Source: Isosphaeraceae bacterium EP7
GTDB lineage: Bacteria; Planctomycetota; Planctomycetia; Isosphaerales; Isosphaeraceae
NCBI GenBank assembly: GCA_038400315.1
Contig: CP151667.1
Location: 1,809,174 to 1,873,173, forward strand
Length of the DNA stretch: 64,000 nt
Direction: 5' to 3'
The notes below the pieces were generated by a model, which saw only the letters and a program-made list of their open reading frames with translations, did not search any database and had not been told where the DNA came from. Shown here piece by piece: positions 18,464-28,466 of the stretch. The position numbers and the translations under genes are program-made. The first letter of the stretch is position 1. The number at the start of each line of letters is the position of its first letter.

Positions 18464-19468
18464 TCAGTGGTGGGCCGTTGGGGCCGCGTGCGAAGGCGCG
18501 GGGCGGGCCGCCTTCTCGTTCTTCGGCGGCTTGGCGAAAAGATTCGCCAGGGCGCCCGCCAGCTCGGGGAATTTGAAGGTGTAGCCAAGCTCCTGCGCTC
18601 GCTTGGGCAGCACCTTCTGTCCCTTGGTGACCACCTGGGCCACCTCGCCAAGTCCGGCGTTCAGCAGGAGATCAGGGGGGCCGAACGGGAAGAACGGCCG
18701 ATGGAATTGCTTCGCAAGCGCCTTGCCGAAGTCCACGTTGCGAACCGGGTTGGGGGCCGTCCCGTTGATCGGACCCTTGGCCTCGGCGTTGTCCAGGGCC
18801 AGCAGCATCAGCCCGACGATGTCATCCAGGTGGATCCAGCTCATCCACTGACGGCCCGTGCCGGGCACGAGCGCCGAGTGAGTGCCGCCGATCGGCGAGC
18901 CCATCAGCTTGAAGATGGGGGTCATCACCTTCAGAGCCCCTTCGCCCTTGGCCAGCACGACACCGGTGCGGATCGTCGCCAGGCGGGCGAAGCTGGCCGC
19001 GGGGGCGGCGGCCTCTTCCCACTCGCGGCAAACCCGGGCCATGAAGTCGGAGCCAGGTGGCGAGGACTCGGTCAGTTCCTGGTCGTCGGTCGGGCCATAA
19101 TAGCCGATCGCCGAGGCCTGGACCAGCACCTTCGGCTTGACCGTGGCTTGGGCCATGGCGGCCACCACGTTCTCGGTGCCGTAGACGCGGCTATCCCGGA
19201 TCGTCCGCTTGACCTCCGGCGACCAGCGGTCGGCGAACAGGTTGTGCCCGGCGAGGTTCACCACCGCATCGCAGCCGTCGACGCCCGCGTCCCAGGGGCC
19301 GGCGTGGGCGGGGTCGCCTTGCAAGACCTGGACCCCGCGCAACTTGGGGTTGCGCCGGGCGGAGTCGGCGTGGCGTGAGAGCAGTACCGGCGTGTCGCCC
19401 CGGCCGATGAGCCGCTCAGTCAGGCGCCTGCCGATCAACCCCGTGCCGCCCGTGATGAAGACCCGCAT
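18464..19468 (-). CDS. TIGR01777-family NAD(P)-binding epimerase
   Basis: 334 residues, extended short-chain dehydrogenase. The Rossmann motif ITGGTGLIGRRL opens the protein. VVNLAGHNLFADRW is a family-defining segment, and the active-site stretch is QASAIGYYGPT (Tyr present, in the YYG variant of this family). The C-terminus (PNPVRNVDFGKALAK, then LLNAGLGEVAQVVTKGQKVLPKRA) matches the DUF1731 tail. Related to E. coli YfcH and plant/cyanobacterial SulA-like proteins; its substrate is unknown. The start at 19468 leads straight into the Rossmann strand. Confidence 0.9.
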   Translation of the reverse strand: MRVFITGGTGLIGRRLTERLIGRGDTPVLLSRHADSARRNPKLRGVQVLQGDPAHAGPWDAGVDGCDAVVNLAGHNLFADRWSPEVKRTIRDSRVYGTENVVAAMAQATVKPKVLVQASAIGYYGPTDDQELTESSPPGSDFMARVCREWEEAAAPAASFARLATIRTGVVLAKGEGALKVMTPIFKLMGSPIGGTHSALVPGTGRQWMSWIHLDDIVGLMLLALDNAEAKGPINGTAPNPVRNVDFGKALAKQFHRPFFPFGPPDLLLNAGLGEVAQVVTKGQKVLPKRAQELGYTFKFPELAGALANLFAKPPKNEKAARPAPSHAAPTAHH

Positions 19469-20070
19469 CTGAACGGCGCCCCCGAAGCATCTCGATGTGT
19501 CGCCGACCCCCGCGAGGTCGCGCCTCAGCCTGTCGACCGAGGAGTTCCCGACGGATCGCGTCCGCTTTGAGCGGTGCCGGCGCAATGCAACGGCCCGCCC
19601 ACGGCGATCCATCTTGGCGCGACCGGGGCCCCGCGTCAAGCAGCCTGATGGATGCCGCAATTCCCCCCTGATTATGGCGTACTCCGCGAGGTTTCCAAGA
19701 AATTCTCGCGGTGAAGGCCGCCAGATCCTCCTCCGGGCTCGACGAGTGCCTACCCGGAACAGCGGGCCTCGCCATCACCAAACCGGCCAGGTTCCGGGCC
19801 CGAAGGGTGGTGACCTGCCGCATTCGCGTGTGGTAAAATTCCTTCGGATGGAGTGGGTGCGAGCTTACCCCTGTCACGCCTTGCCCCCGTCGAACGCGGG
19901 CCGCCGGACTTGGGTCCGCGAGAACAGGGGTGACCGAACCGCCGGCCGACGACGAGTGTCGGCTTCCCGGGAGCTCGCACGACCGCCCAAGATGACCGGA
20001 TCGCTCGCGTGTCACGGGGACGCGACCAGTCGAGCCGGCGGATCAGGCCTTAACGGGCGGGCGAACTCGC
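19469..20070. other. Divergent intergenic region
   Basis: About 600 bases between the epimerase (minus) and the large kinase (plus), containing presumed promoters for both. A locally AT-rich TGGTAAAATTCCTT lies near 19830. No gene is supported. Confidence 0.4.
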
Positions 20071-22866
20071 ATGGCGAACGAGTCCAGGTCAGCGGCGGCG
20101 GGCGAGGCGGCCGTGGACCCTCGCCTCGAGGCGCTCCGCGATGACCAGATCGAGCGCTGGCGGTCCGGCGATCGGCCATCGGTCGAGCAGTATCGGGACG
20201 AGAACCCCAACCTGAGCTGGAACTCCAACGTCCTGCTCGATTTCGTTTTCGGCGAATACCAGATCCGCCAGCAACTGGGCGAGTCGCCGACCCAGGACGA
20301 GTATGCGGAGAGGTTTCCCGAACTGGCCGCGGCCTTCAGGCTCCAGGTCGAGGTCGACATCCTCTTCAATTCACGGCTCGAGCGGCTGAAGAAGGCGTCG
20401 GGCGCCGAGGGCGCCCCCCTGCCCAACCTCTTCCGCCAGGAGCAGACGCTCGCCGGCGTGGCCCCGCCTCTCTTATTCCGCAAGCCCGAGCTCGAGGGGT
20501 ATGACATCCTCGGCGAGCTGGGCCGCGGCGGCATGGGGGTCGTTTACAAGGCAAGGCAGCACAAGCCCAACCGCCTGGTCGCAGTCAAGATGGTGCTCAC
20601 GGGCTCGTATTCCTCAACCGAGCTGCTCGCCCGCTTCAGCCAGGAATCCGACGCGATCGCCCGGCTCCAGCACGCCAATATCGTCCAGGTCCTGGACGTG
20701 GGCGAGAGCCATGGAATCCCCTACCTCACGCTGGAATGGGCCGAGGGAGGAAGCCTGGAGCGGAGGCTCGACGGGACCCCCAGGCAGGTCGAGTCCTCGG
20801 CGCTCCTGGTCGAGAAGCTGGCCAGGGCGGCGCACCACGCTCATGTGCGCGGGATCATCCACCGCGACCTGAAGCCGGCCAACGTCCTGTTCACCGTCGA
20901 CGGCGTGCCCAAGCTCACCGACTTCGGCCTGGCGAAGATGCTGGACAGCCCGCTGGGCCAGACGCTCACCGGGCACATGCTCGGCACACCCTGCTACATG
21001 GCGCCCGAGCAGGCCCGAGAGGGAGCCCGCGACGTCGGCGCCGCGGCCGACGTCTATTCGCTGGGGGCGATCCTCTATGAGCTCGTCACCGGCCGGCCGC
21101 CGTTCCGCGCCTCGACCCCGGCCAGCACCATCCAGCTCGCCCTGACGCACGAGCCCCCCGCACCTAGCAAGATGCGCCCCGACCTGCCGCGCGACATCGA
21201 GACGATCATCCTGAAGTGCCTTCAGAAGGACCCGGGGCGCCGCTACTCGACCGCCGACGAACTCGCCGACGACATCATCCGGTTCACCCGAGGCGAGCAG
21301 ATCCGCGCCCAGCCCGACTCCTTGACCGTGCGACTGATCGGCTGGGCGACCCGCCACCCGGTCTACGCCTCGTTCGCGGGGGCCTCGGCACTCACAATCC
21401 TGATCCTCCCGGTCGTCCTGGCCCTCCTCTGGCTGCGCACCCTCGCCGCCCTGATCGAGAGCCGGGGAGAGGCCGACCTCCTCAAGTCCCGCGTGCAGAT
21501 CGTGCTCAGGAGCCACGCCAACGAGGTGCAGAAGGAGAAGGCCCGCCACGACGAGTTCTCCGCCGCGATGCGCAGGCTCAATGAGAACCTGCTGGCGGGC
21601 GACGACCTGCTCGCCCAGTACGAGGTGGGGGGGCCCAGCCCAGCATTCCTCGCGACCCGCAAGCGCGTGCTCGAGCAGTCGACCAGGGCCCTCCGCGACG
21701 TGATCCAGCGGCCCGGCGGCCGGTACGACATCGGCGACGAGTTCACCCGCAAGACGCTCGCGCAGCTCCTCAGGCGCCAGGCCACCATCTCCGACGTCCT
21801 CCGCCAACCGGGCGACGCCGACGACGCCTGCCGCGATGCGCTCAGGCTGGAGCAATTCATCGTCGATCAGTCTCCCGATGACCTCCAGAAGCGCTTCGAG
21901 ATGGCCCAATCCTGGATCACGCAGGGGGAGCGGCAGCTCGACGCTCATCGGGGGCGGCGCGCCCTCGAGGCCTTCGATCACGCCGCACGCACCCTCGACG
22001 CCATCGTCGGTCACCCCCTCGTCGGCGACTGGCTCCGCCGCTCGAACACCCCCGGACTCAAGCTCCACAACACCGCCGCGAACGCGACCCACCAGGCCTC
22101 GCTGATCCACGATGAGCTGAACCAGGTCGGCGAGGCCATCGCCACGCAGCAGCGCTCGGTGCAGTCGCTCCGCTATGGGGTCGCCTACATCCCCGAGGAC
22201 CGTGCCGACAAGACGGGCCTGGCGAAAGGCCTGGTCAATCTGGGAGAGCTCTACGCCAGGGCCGGCCGCGCCGATCAGGCCGCCAAGGCCGACACCGAGG
22301 CCGTCGCACTTCTTAAGGACCTGCTCCAGCCCGGCCTCGTCGTCCCGGCCATCCTCGCGGGGGAGGACTGGCAGAAATTCAGCCGACAGGGCGAGATCCA
22401 CGAGTGGCTCGGCGCCGCCCAGTCGAGGCTCGGCGCCCAAGACGAGGCCGCGTCTCACCTCCTCCAGGCGATCTCCATCCAGCAATCAATCCTCGACCGC
22501 CACAACGGAGAACCCCCCCGCGCCGTCCTCGTCAGGCTCAGGTCGCACCTGGGCCACTGGTCGACCTTCACCCTGGCCGCGCACCGGGTGGCCGACTCGA
22601 TCGCCGCCGCGCGGCGGCGAGCCGCCCTCGCCGACGGCGAGCCCGGCGAGACCTTCCAGGCGGCCCGGGTCCTCTCCATGGCATTCGCCCAGGCGAACCA
22701 GACCTCGAGATACGAGGCCGAAGCCCTCGACGAAGAGGCCGTCGCCCTCCTCCGAAACGCCGTCGTCGCGGGCCTCGCCGTCGGAGCCCCCTTCAGCGAC
22801 CCCGCCTTCGACGCCATCCGCAACCGCGACGACTTCCGCAGGCTGGCCGACCTGAAGGCCGAGTAA
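20071..22866 (+). CDS. Transmembrane serine/threonine protein kinase with TPR-like sensor region
   Basis: 931 residues. N-terminal helical region (about 15-110) with the planctomycete-type segment RPSVEQYRDENPNL. Kinase domain: glycine loop G151-R-G-G-M-G156, Lys173, HRD 264-266, DFG 284-286, APE in CYMAPEQA. One transmembrane segment at about 435-457. The remaining roughly 470 residues are alpha-helical with TPR-like repeats (LVNLGELYARAGRADQAAKADTE; LGAAQSRLGAQDEAASHL) and end in a segment ending FRRLADLKAE. They are predicted extracytoplasmic and could sense envelope signals. The last ~390 bases of the gene exist again, about 97% identical, at 28636-29025. Confidence 0.92.
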   Translation: MANESRSAAAGEAAVDPRLEALRDDQIERWRSGDRPSVEQYRDENPNLSWNSNVLLDFVFGEYQIRQQLGESPTQDEYAERFPELAAAFRLQVEVDILFNSRLERLKKASGAEGAPLPNLFRQEQTLAGVAPPLLFRKPELEGYDILGELGRGGMGVVYKARQHKPNRLVAVKMVLTGSYSSTELLARFSQESDAIARLQHANIVQVLDVGESHGIPYLTLEWAEGGSLERRLDGTPRQVESSALLVEKLARAAHHAHVRGIIHRDLKPANVLFTVDGVPKLTDFGLAKMLDSPLGQTLTGHMLGTPCYMAPEQAREGARDVGAAADVYSLGAILYELVTGRPPFRASTPASTIQLALTHEPPAPSKMRPDLPRDIETIILKCLQKDPGRRYSTADELADDIIRFTRGEQIRAQPDSLTVRLIGWATRHPVYASFAGASALTILILPVVLALLWLRTLAALIESRGEADLLKSRVQIVLRSHANEVQKEKARHDEFSAAMRRLNENLLAGDDLLAQYEVGGPSPAFLATRKRVLEQSTRALRDVIQRPGGRYDIGDEFTRKTLAQLLRRQATISDVLRQPGDADDACRDALRLEQFIVDQSPDDLQKRFEMAQSWITQGERQLDAHRGRRALEAFDHAARTLDAIVGHPLVGDWLRRSNTPGLKLHNTAANATHQASLIHDELNQVGEAIATQQRSVQSLRYGVAYIPEDRADKTGLAKGLVNLGELYARAGRADQAAKADTEAVALLKDLLQPGLVVPAILAGEDWQKFSRQGEIHEWLGAAQSRLGAQDEAASHLLQAISIQQSILDRHNGEPPRAVLVRLRSHLGHWSTFTLAAHRVADSIAAARRRAALADGEPGETFQAARVLSMAFAQANQTSRYEAEALDEEAVALLRNAVVAGLAVGAPFSDPAFDAIRNRDDFRRLADLKAE

Positions 22867-22923
22867 CCACCCAGGATCATCCCCGAATAAGCCCCGGCCA
22901 ACTCCCGTCGCCAGTGGCCGCGA
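22475..22923 (+). repeat. Long direct repeat, copy A (3' end of kinase gene plus 57 bp downstream)
   Basis: Aligns without gaps to 28634-29082 (constant offset 6159). There are about a dozen mismatches, most in the first 50 bases and last 15. The match continues about 57 bases past the stop codon into non-coding DNA, so it is a DNA duplication rather than selection on the protein. Confidence 0.9.
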
Positions 22924-23310
22924 CGACCATGAGAGTGAGTGGTCGCTGCTAAGAGGGCGGGTCAGGGACGGCCACGACGGACTCTGCCGTGGCCGCGCCC
23001 ATCGTTCATTCTTGCCCTGGTGTTGCCGAAAAAAATCGCATTCGCACCTCTAGGCCCCGGACGAGCGTCGTGAATTGCCCTCTATGTTTCGCTCTGCTGG
23101 CCGGAGGCCGATTGAGTCCTCCGCCCGGAAGTCCCGATTCGATCCATCCGGCAAGGGATGCGATCAGGCGTCCGACCAGACCTTGTGCGGGCGGCCGGAC
23201 GCCTGACAGATTGGGTTCTTCTCGCGATCGTGAGTCCCGGGCCGAGGCTCATTACCGCCTTGCGGATCGCTCCAAGGTTGATGGACCGAGGCGGAGCTCA
23301 GGAGGGACGC
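22924..23310. other. Convergent intergenic region
   Basis: Lies between the kinase (plus) and the propeller gene (minus). Apart from the hairpin above, nothing is recognisable. Confidence 0.4.
22969..22995 (+). terminator. Hairpin downstream of kinase gene
   Basis: An 8-bp stem, CGGCCACG (22969-22976) with its complement at 22988-22995, 102 bases after the kinase stop. No U tract follows, so function is uncertain. Confidence 0.35.
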
Positions 23311-24354
23311 TCACCACTTCCACCCCAGGCCGCCCGCATTCATCGGGCTCGCATCGCGGTCCGTGTAGGTCACGAGCGGCGTATACGCCCCCCCGCTGGC
23401 CGGCACCCGGACGAGGCTCGGATACATGTACTTGCCCACCATCCGGCGCATCCCGAAGGCCAACGTAGTCCCATCGGGCGAGATCGCGGGCGGCGAGAAC
23501 ATGTCGACATACTTAGACCCTGTTCCGCCCTCCTTAATGACCCAGCTCCACCGGCCGGTGTCCGGGTAGAACGAGACAATGCCCTTGGTCCCGTCCTTAT
23601 ACCTCGCCGGGCTGAACAGGCGGAATTCGGTGGAAGAGCCCCACGGGGACGTCATGTCGAGCCCGCTCACAGCCGGGTTGTTCACCGTGATCGAGGTTTG
23701 CGTCTGGTGGTTGTGGACGGAGGTCACGAACCTGCCGGCGGCGTCACGGTCAGAGTAGGTGAGCCAGGTCCCGGTAGGGTCCCAATCATAGAACTCTCGG
23801 AAGCGATAATCGTTGGTCTCGGAGATGACATACTCCAGGCGCGGGTCATCCGACGAGAACGGTATAAAGTCGGGCTGGAAGACGTCCGAGACCGGGCCGT
23901 TGTAGCGGTAGTACACCCAGAGTGATGTGCGCGTGTCGTAGACCACGAACGAGAAGAAGCTGTCCCGCTGGTCATTTGAGAACCGGCACCGGGCGCCGTT
24001 CTGGTCGAGGTACTGAGGGCCGCGGAAGTTCGTCACGGTCGTGGGGACCTTCCCTTTCTCCGAGATAAGCATGAGGTCCCCGTAGCTGGCCGAGACGCCC
24101 GGGATCGGGCCCAGGGGCTCGGCCGTGCCGAAGATTTGTCTGCCCCCCGGATAGATCTCCAGGGCGGTGGTCCTCACCCCCTTGGTAGGGCCGAGGTAGA
24201 CCGTGCCGGTGCCGTTGCCGGAAACCCGGTACGCGTCTCTCGGGGTGGTGGAGCCGTAGAGGTAATAGATGGTCCCGGGCCCGGTCTGGGTCTGGGCGGC
24301 GGTCGTCTGGGCGGCGTTGATGGCCAGGGCCAGCAGGAGGAGGCTGCGTCGCAT
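23311..24354 (-). CDS. Secreted WD40-like (PD40/TolB-type) beta-propeller protein
   Basis: 347 residues with a clear signal peptide (MRRSLLLLALAINAAQTTAA). Several blade-like units resemble PD40 repeats: PPAISPDGTTLAFGMRR near the C-terminus, with DWDPTGTWLTYSDRDAAGR and ALEIYPGGRQIFGTAEPL earlier. No enzymatic motif is visible. Probably periplasmic or extracellular. Its upstream region holds a 51-bp element (24488-24538) also found upstream of the nearby kinase-TPR gene, suggesting shared control by the adjacent ECF sigma factor. The ATG at 24354 begins the signal peptide. Confidence 0.75.
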   Translation of the reverse strand: MRRSLLLLALAINAAQTTAAQTQTGPGTIYYLYGSTTPRDAYRVSGNGTGTVYLGPTKGVRTTALEIYPGGRQIFGTAEPLGPIPGVSASYGDLMLISEKGKVPTTVTNFRGPQYLDQNGARCRFSNDQRDSFFSFVVYDTRTSLWVYYRYNGPVSDVFQPDFIPFSSDDPRLEYVISETNDYRFREFYDWDPTGTWLTYSDRDAAGRFVTSVHNHQTQTSITVNNPAVSGLDMTSPWGSSTEFRLFSPARYKDGTKGIVSFYPDTGRWSWVIKEGGTGSKYVDMFSPPAISPDGTTLAFGMRRMVGKYMYPSLVRVPASGGAYTPLVTYTDRDASPMNAGGLGWKW

Positions 24355-24699
24355 GGGAGAATTCCTCGTCGAAAGGGTGTTCCGGCACACGTGTCCGTCG
24401 CTCTGGGACGGGGCGAAGCCTCGCATCGGGCGGGATAAAGCTCATCACCACTCGCCTCGACCGGGCCCATCGTCGTCCCCTGTAGGTCAATGCGCAATCG
24501 GCTCATGGACTACCCAACAGAACGGGCAAGAATCACGGAAATTCTCGGCACGGGGGCCGGTTTGCCCTTCCGGGGTCATGCCAAGAGCGGCGCATGGCGG
24601 AACGTAAGTCCCGCCACGCGAGCCATCGAGGGAAGTGCGCGTAGGGGAACCGGTGACCGCCGAAGACGTCGCCCCAAAATCCCGCGATCTCCGGTCAGG
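24355..24699. other. Intergenic region holding a conserved upstream element
   Basis: Lies between the 3' end of the kinase-TPR gene and the 5' end of the propeller gene (both minus strand). Its notable content is the element at 24488-24538. Confidence 0.5.
24488..24538 (-). promoter_or_regulatory. Conserved 51-bp upstream element, copy 1 (propeller gene)
   Basis: Aligns without gaps to 27413-27463, with 37 of 51 positions identical. Identity is concentrated in blocks: a perfect 14-mer (24488-24501), an 8-mer TACCCAAC (24511-24518), and a 3' block containing AGAATC. Read on the gene's strand the order is GATTCT, GTTGGGTA, CCGATTGCGCATTG. It lies 134 bp upstream of the propeller start. Block conservation with variable spacers suggests a promoter or activator site. 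Confidence 0.6.
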
Positions 24700-27372
24700 T
24701 CACCTGGCGACCTCGTCCGCACCGGGCGTCGTCCCGAGCAGGGCGGCGGCCTCGGCGTAGAGGGCACGCGTCGGGGCGTCCCCCTGCTCCGGCTCGAACC
24801 CCGGCGGCAGCTTCGCGAACCATCCGCGGGCCTCCTCCAACTCGCCGCCGTGGGCGTGCACCAGCGCCAGGACCAGGCAGGCATGCCCGTCGGGCTCCCA
24901 GTCCGGTCGCGCCATCGTCACACGCGCGGCCTGCATCGCCCTCTCCGCCTGGCCCACGCGGTCGTAGGCCAGGGCCAGCGCGAGCCCGCCGGACTGTCCC
25001 TCGGAGATGGCGGCCGCGTCCTCGGCGGCGCGGACGGCGAGTTCCCCGTCGAACGGGGTCGACCTAGGGAGGGTGACGAGTTGTCGAACCAGTCGGATCA
25101 ATGTGATTGCCCGCCGCTCGCGCTCGTAAGGGTGGTGACCGGGCGGGGCCCCCAGGATCTCGCGGAGCCAGCGCTGGCACAGGTCGCGCAACGGCGCCGG
25201 GTCTGGCCTCTCCCGCAGCTTTCGCATGAGGTAGCCGAGGGCGCCGCTGGTCCGGATGTGGTTCGGGCCGAAATTTCGCCGGTAGCCCTCGGTGGCCTCG
25301 AGCTGGAGGGCGATCCCCTCGTCCTGCCGGCCCCGCCGGAACACGACGGCCCCGAGATAGCCCTGGCTGGTGAGCGTGTCCGGGTGGTCCGGCCCCAGGG
25401 TCCGGCGGCGATCCTCGAAGCCACGCCGGAACGCCGCCTCGGACCCCGCAAGGTCGCCCGCCAGCTCCAGGAGCACCTTGGCGTAGATGTGCAGCGTCCG
25501 GAGCGCGTCGGGGTGATCGGGGCCGAGGACGCGGGCCTGGTCTGCCAGGACTCCCTCGAGGACCTTCCGCGCCTCGTCCCGCTGGCCCCGGCGAAACAGG
25601 GCGTCTCCAAGATCCGAGGCAGCCCGAATCGTCTCGGGATGATGCGGTCCGAGCGCGCGGCGATAGAACGCCGAGGCGCGGCGGGCTAGCTTCTCGGCCT
25701 CCAGCCGGCTCGTCGTGGGGACCGTGTCCTGGAAGTTGAGGACCCGGACCAGGGTCGCCTGGGCCGCGACGGTTTGGGGCGCCTCGGGTCCGAAGTGCTG
25801 CGACCGGAGCTGGACGACGAGGCGATATTGCCGTTCGGCCTCATGGTAATCGCCGAGGGCGAAATAGGCCTCGCCTAGGGCGTGGCGCGCCGAGGCCTCG
25901 ACCGGCGGCCGGCGACCGAAGCGGGCGGCGATCTTCCCCTCGCCCCGCGTGAGGATGTCGTGGATCGTCGCGACCCGGCCGCCGTTGTTCTCGGGCGCCG
26001 CGCCGCCGAAGATATCGCCGACGAGGAAATCGAGAACGGCCCCGGTGTCGTCCAGGGCTGCGGCCGCCCGCCTCTCGGCCCGCGTCGCTCGGAACGCCTG
26101 CCATGCGCTGGCCGCCGTCCCGGCGAACAACGCCAGGGCGACCAGCGCCCCGGCGGTCAGGGCCGCGCGGTGGCGGCGGGCGTACTTCCCTAGTCGGTAG
26201 CGTGCCGACGGCGGGCACGCCTCCACCGCCTGGTCGGTCAGGTAGCGCATCACGTCGGCGGCGAAGTCGCTGGCCGTCTCGTAGCGCCTCCTCCTGTCTT
26301 TCTCCAGGGCCTTCATGGCGATCCAGTCCAACTCGCCCCGCACGGCGCGGTTAAGTCGACGTGGGTCGGAACCCCGCCGCGTCGAGACCGTTGATAGGGA
26401 CAAGCCCAGCGTGCTCAGGCGAGTGCTGGGCGTCGGCGGCTCGACCTCGCGGATGATCCGCCGCATCTCGTCGAACGCCGCCCTCCTGAGCGTCTCCGAG
26501 TCGAACGGTGTCGTACCGGTCAGCAACTCGTAAAGCAACACCCCCAGTGAGTAGATGTCCGAGCGGGTGTCGACGTCGAGGCCGCTCATCTCCGCCTGTT
26601 CGGGGCTCATATACAGCGGCGTTCCCACCAGCTGCGCGAACCCGGTGAAGAGCGTCTTGTCGGTGAGGCTCTGTCCCGTGGCTTTGGCAATCCCGAAATC
26701 GATCACCTTCGGTACTGGCACGCCGTCGTGCAGTGTCACCAGGACGTTCGACGGCTTAAGGTCGCGGTGAATCACCCCCTTCTGGTGAGCGTGCTGGACC
26801 GCCCGGCAGACCAGCACGAAAAGCTCCAACCGCGCGGCAACGGGCAATTGCTCGCGGTCGCAGAACTCGGTGATCGGGACGCCGCGGACTAGCTCCATGA
26901 CGAAGTAGGGGCTGCCCGAGTCGGTGGCGCCGGCGTCGAGCACCCGGGCGATGTTCGGGTGGTCCATCAGCGCCAGGGCCTGCCGCTCGGCCTCGAACCG
27001 GGCCACCACCTGCTTCGAGTCCATCCCCGACTTGATGAGCTTCAGGGCCACCTTGCGCCGCACCGGTTGCGCCTGCTCGGCCATGTAGACGGTGCCCATG
27101 CCCCCCTCGCCGATCGGCTCCAGCAGCTTGTAGGGGCCGATCGTCACGCCGGGTCGCTCGGCTGCGGCGGGCAGGCACACGGTCACGTCGCTGGTGGGCG
27201 CGATGAGGAAGTTCGCCTCCTGCTCGCCAACGCGGACCAGCCTCTCCACCCGGCGGACCAGGGCGGCGTCGCCCCCGCAAGCCTGAGCGAGGTAGAACGC
27301 CCGGGCCTCGCGGTCCGTGATCTTCCGTGCCACGTCGAAGATCGCCTCCTCGTCGAGCTGCACGGAATCCAT
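24700..27372 (-). CDS. Transmembrane serine/threonine protein kinase with TPR repeats
   Basis: 890 residues. Short helical N-terminus ([13 protein letters not shown], then [14 protein letters not shown]) of the kind common in planctomycete kinases next to ECF genes. Kinase motifs: G88-E-G-G-M-G93, Lys111, HRD 202-204, DFG 225-227, SPE in LYMSPEQAE. One transmembrane helix at about 412-433. Behind it are tandem TPR/Kinesin-light-chain-type repeats with recurring LGPxHPxT/D phrases ([39 protein letters not shown]). SD GGGAGG precedes ATG 27372. It lies 97 bp downstream of the ECF sigma gene and probably controls, or is controlled with, that factor. Confidence 0.93.
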   Translation of the reverse strand: MDSVQLDEEAIFDVARKITDREARAFYLAQACGGDAALVRRVERLVRVGEQEANFLIAPTSDVTVCLPAAAERPGVTIGPYKLLEPIGEGGMGTVYMAEQAQPVRRKVALKLIKSGMDSKQVVARFEAERQALALMDHPNIARVLDAGATDSGSPYFVMELVRGVPITEFCDREQLPVAARLELFVLVCRAVQHAHQKGVIHRDLKPSNVLVTLHDGVPVPKVIDFGIAKATGQSLTDKTLFTGFAQLVGTPLYMSPEQAEMSGLDVDTRSDIYSLGVLLYELLTGTTPFDSETLRRAAFDEMRRIIREVEPPTPSTRLSTLGLSLSTVSTRRGSDPRRLNRAVRGELDWIAMKALEKDRRRRYETASDFAADVMRYLTDQAVEACPPSARYRLGKYARRHRAALTAGALVALALFAGTAASAWQAFRATRAERRAAAALDDTGAVLDFLVGDIFGGAAPENNGGRVATIHDILTRGEGKIAARFGRRPPVEASARHALGEAYFALGDYHEAERQYRLVVQLRSQHFGPEAPQTVAAQATLVRVLNFQDTVPTTSRLEAEKLARRASAFYRRALGPHHPETIRAASDLGDALFRRGQRDEARKVLEGVLADQARVLGPDHPDALRTLHIYAKVLLELAGDLAGSEAAFRRGFEDRRRTLGPDHPDTLTSQGYLGAVVFRRGRQDEGIALQLEATEGYRRNFGPNHIRTSGALGYLMRKLRERPDPAPLRDLCQRWLREILGAPPGHHPYERERRAITLIRLVRQLVTLPRSTPFDGELAVRAAEDAAAISEGQSGGLALALAYDRVGQAERAMQAARVTMARPDWEPDGHACLVLALVHAHGGELEEARGWFAKLPPGFEPEQGDAPTRALYAEAAALLGTTPGADEVAR

Positions 27373-27412
27373 CGACCGCCTCCCGGCTGGCTAGCACGTT
27401 TCCCCTTCAGTC

Positions 27413-27463
27413 CAATGCGCAATCGGGCCGCGCTTTACCCAACCCGGCCGGCGAGAATCTCGG
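27413..27463 (-). promoter_or_regulatory. Conserved 51-bp upstream element, copy 2 (kinase-TPR gene)
   Basis: The partner of 24488-24538, with identical block order and spacing. It sits in the 97-bp gap between the ECF sigma stop (27470) and the kinase start (27372), 41 bp upstream of the kinase ATG. Confidence 0.6.
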
Positions 27464-27469
27464 TGGCCT

Positions 27470-28048
27470 TCATCCGTCGGGCCCGTCCGCCTCGTCCCCG
27501 AGCATGGCGACCCGCAGCCAAGACCGGGCGTAAGCCCATTCGCTGTCGGCGGTTGAGGTGGAGATGCCGAGCACCTTGGCGGCCTGATCGATCGTCAGGC
27601 CGGCAAAGAAGCGGAGCTTGATCAGCTCGGCCTTCCGCCCGTCTTTGACCTCCAGGGCCGAAAGGGCCTCGTCCAGGGCGAGCAGGTCAAGGTCGGGTCC
27701 CGCGAGGGCCGGCTCGGCGACGGCCAGGTCGACCCGCTGACGGTCCCCGCCGGCCTTGAGGGCGGCCTTGCGGCGTGCGGCCTCGACCAAGATGCGGCGC
27801 ATGGCCTCGGCCGCCGCGCCGAAGAAGTGGCCGCGGCCGTTCCACCCCCCGGCATCCCCCGATCCCACCAGCCGCAGGTACGCGTCGTGGACCAGCGCCG
27901 TAGCCTGGAGAGTCTGGCCGGGCTTCTCCTTCGCCAGCCTCGCGGCGGCGAGCTTGCGGAGCTCGTCGTAGACCAGCGGCAGCAGTCGCTCGGCGGCCTC
28001 GGGTTCGCCGTGCTCGATGGCCGAGAGGATGCGGGTCACGTCATTCAT
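27470..28048 (-). CDS. ECF-type RNA polymerase sigma factor (Sigma70_ECF, TIGR02999-like)
   Basis: 192 residues. Region 2 spans about residues 15-90 (LLPLVYDELRKLA, then LQATALVHDAYLRL, then FFGAAAEAMRRILVEAARRK); the last two phrases are hallmarks of the TIGR02999/PF07638 ECF-like family. Region 4 is at about 125-180, with a helix-turn-helix LRFFAGLTIDQAAKVLGIS and YARSWLR. No anti-sigma gene is adjacent; instead a transmembrane kinase follows, the usual arrangement of kinase-linked ECF factors in planctomycetes. It may direct transcription from the conserved element found twice downstream. ATG at 28048. Confidence 0.93.
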   Translation of the reverse strand: MNDVTRILSAIEHGEPEAAERLLPLVYDELRKLAAARLAKEKPGQTLQATALVHDAYLRLVGSGDAGGWNGRGHFFGAAAEAMRRILVEAARRKAALKAGGDRQRVDLAVAEPALAGPDLDLLALDEALSALEVKDGRKAELIKLRFFAGLTIDQAAKVLGISTSTADSEWAYARSWLRVAMLGDEADGPDG

Positions 28049-28096
28049 CGCCTGCGGCCGCCCCGAGGTTCACAGTCCGGCGAGAGCAGGTCGCGA

Positions 28097-28132
28097 CCGA
28101 GCCGGCCCGGGTTCCTCCCCGGGCCGGCTCGG
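28097..28132 (-). other. Very stable hairpin in the leader of the ECF sigma gene
   Basis: A perfect 15-bp GC-rich stem (28097-28111 with 28118-28132) and a 6-base loop, 49 bp upstream of the sigma start. No U tract is present on either side. It could be a terminator for transcripts entering from the right, or a structured 5' leader. Confidence 0.55.
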
Positions 28133-28466
28133 GGAGAATGAGACGCCGAACCATATTATCCGATGCCCATGCGAGGAGACAGGCCGCCGGGCAGGTGTTG
28201 TTCCCCGGCATCACGCGACCGAGGGACCGGCGGGCGGATGGCCATGCGGGGGAGCTTTGCCGGAGATCGTTCCCTTTATCTGGGGCAATCGATGCGATAG
28301 AAATCCAAGCCTTCAATCCGATCATGAACTTTAATGAGCGCAATCCCCGACTGGGTCAATTTTGCCGTGGTTCAACGGCATCCGGAAACGGGATGACCCC
28401 AATTCCGATCGACCCAACACACGAGTTCGAAAGGCGTCGAGCCAGGTGAGCGACTGACCCCGGGTC
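28133..28466. other. Non-coding region left of the scar
   Basis: No gene is supported. From about 28440 rightwards the sequence resembles the region just downstream of the membrane-protein gene at 30894 (both contain an AGCC-GGTGAGC stretch followed by related sequence). Confidence 0.4.

Noticed and set aside
20614-22485. A 623-codon minus-strand frame
   Set aside because: Antisense to the large kinase gene; shadow composition.
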